DNA of 15,451 nucleotides from NCBI GenBank assembly GCA_020061125.1, contig JAGUYV010000466.1:1-15451 (forward strand), read 5' to 3'. The stretch is from a bacterium (GTDB taxonomy: Bacteria > UBP15 > UBA6099 > DSWB01). A model generated the notes under the pieces. The model was not told where the DNA came from. It searched no databases and saw nothing but the letters and a program-made list of their open reading frames with translations. Below, in pieces: positions 15,284-15,451 of the stretch; the stretch's first letter is position 1; every line of letters starts with the position of its first letter. Made by a program: the position numbers and the translations under genes.

Positions 15284-15451
15284 ATGGGCAAACAGAAATA
15301 CGAGCGAACGAAACCGCACGTAAATATTGGAACGATCGGGCATGTGGACCACGGCAAGACCACGCTCACGAGCGCGATCACGCGCGTGCTGGCCAACCTG
15401 GGCCGCGCGCAGCACATGGCGTTTGACCAGATTGACAAGGCGCCGGAAGAG
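15284..15451 (+). CDS. tuf: Elongation factor Tu, N-terminal part (3' cut by window)
   Basis: The first 56 codons of an EF-Tu gene are present and run off the right edge. They encode the start of the G domain, with the P-loop GHVDHGKT at residues 19-26 and [11 protein letters not shown] at the last visible positions, leading into switch I. ATG 15284 has GGAGG at 15274-15278, five bases upstream. This is the tufA position of the str operon. It is in the same orientation as the tuf fragment at 1-103, so the window is flanked by two direct tuf copies. One of the few ACGT sites of the window lies here (15318). Confidence 0.97.
   Translation, partial: MGKQKYERTKPHVNIGTIGHVDHGKTTLTSAITRVLANLGRAQHMAFDQIDKAPEE

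Overview
This window is a single co-directional (+ strand) run of core translation and transcription genes from a bacterium of fairly high GC (about 60% by eye). The order is tuf (3' end) - rpmG - tRNA-Trp(CCA) - secE - nusG - rplK - rplA - rplJ - rplL - rpoB - rpoC - rpsL - rpsG - fusA - tuf (5' end). Every coding region is intact except the two tuf fragments cut by the window edges. The order is the classic bacterial one, with the rpl-rpoBC cluster directly followed by the str operon. The gene families are bacterial, not archaeal or organellar. The phylum cannot be fixed from the sequence alone. The compact RpoB (no large lineage insertions), the absence of a trigger-loop insertion in RpoC and two other large RpoC insertions argue against a gammaproteobacterium and suit a less-sampled Gram-negative-type lineage. 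That placement is inference.

Layout. Bases 1-103 are the last 33 codons of an EF-Tu gene. Bases 104-172 hold a good promoter candidate. Bases 173-463 carry a 49-residue zinc-ribbon L33 gene and tRNA-Trp. Bases 496-1259 are secE and nusG. Bases 1358-3570 are the L11-L1-L10-L7/L12 operon. Bases 3722-11986 are rpoB and rpoC. A GC-rich hairpin plus nine T's follows rpoC and overlaps a strong promoter candidate for the str genes (rpsL, rpsG, fusA, then a second tuf, 12125 to the right edge). No gap reaches 300 bases; the largest, 151 bases, lies between rplL and rpoB and contains two successive terminator-like hairpins.

Together the genes make a protein-synthesis and RNA-synthesis module: elongation factors EF-Tu and EF-G, ribosomal proteins of the stalk (L10, L7/L12), its base (L11) and L1, 30S proteins S12 and S7, the two large RNA polymerase subunits, the elongation factor NusG that links RNAP to the ribosome, and the SecE translocon subunit. 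Several spacers hold inverted repeats that could tune the ribosomal-protein to RNAP ratio.

I found no undescribed system in the sense of a new defence or metabolic cassette. The observations most worth checking are a strong depletion of the palindrome ACGT across the whole window, achieved largely by switching NAC to NAT codons before Val codons; two large insertions and a 52-residue acidic tail in RpoC; tandem attenuator-like hairpins between rplL and rpoB; a terminator that shares sequence with the next promoter; a terminator-like hairpin between rpsG and fusA; and the flanking of the entire module by two tuf copies in direct orientation.
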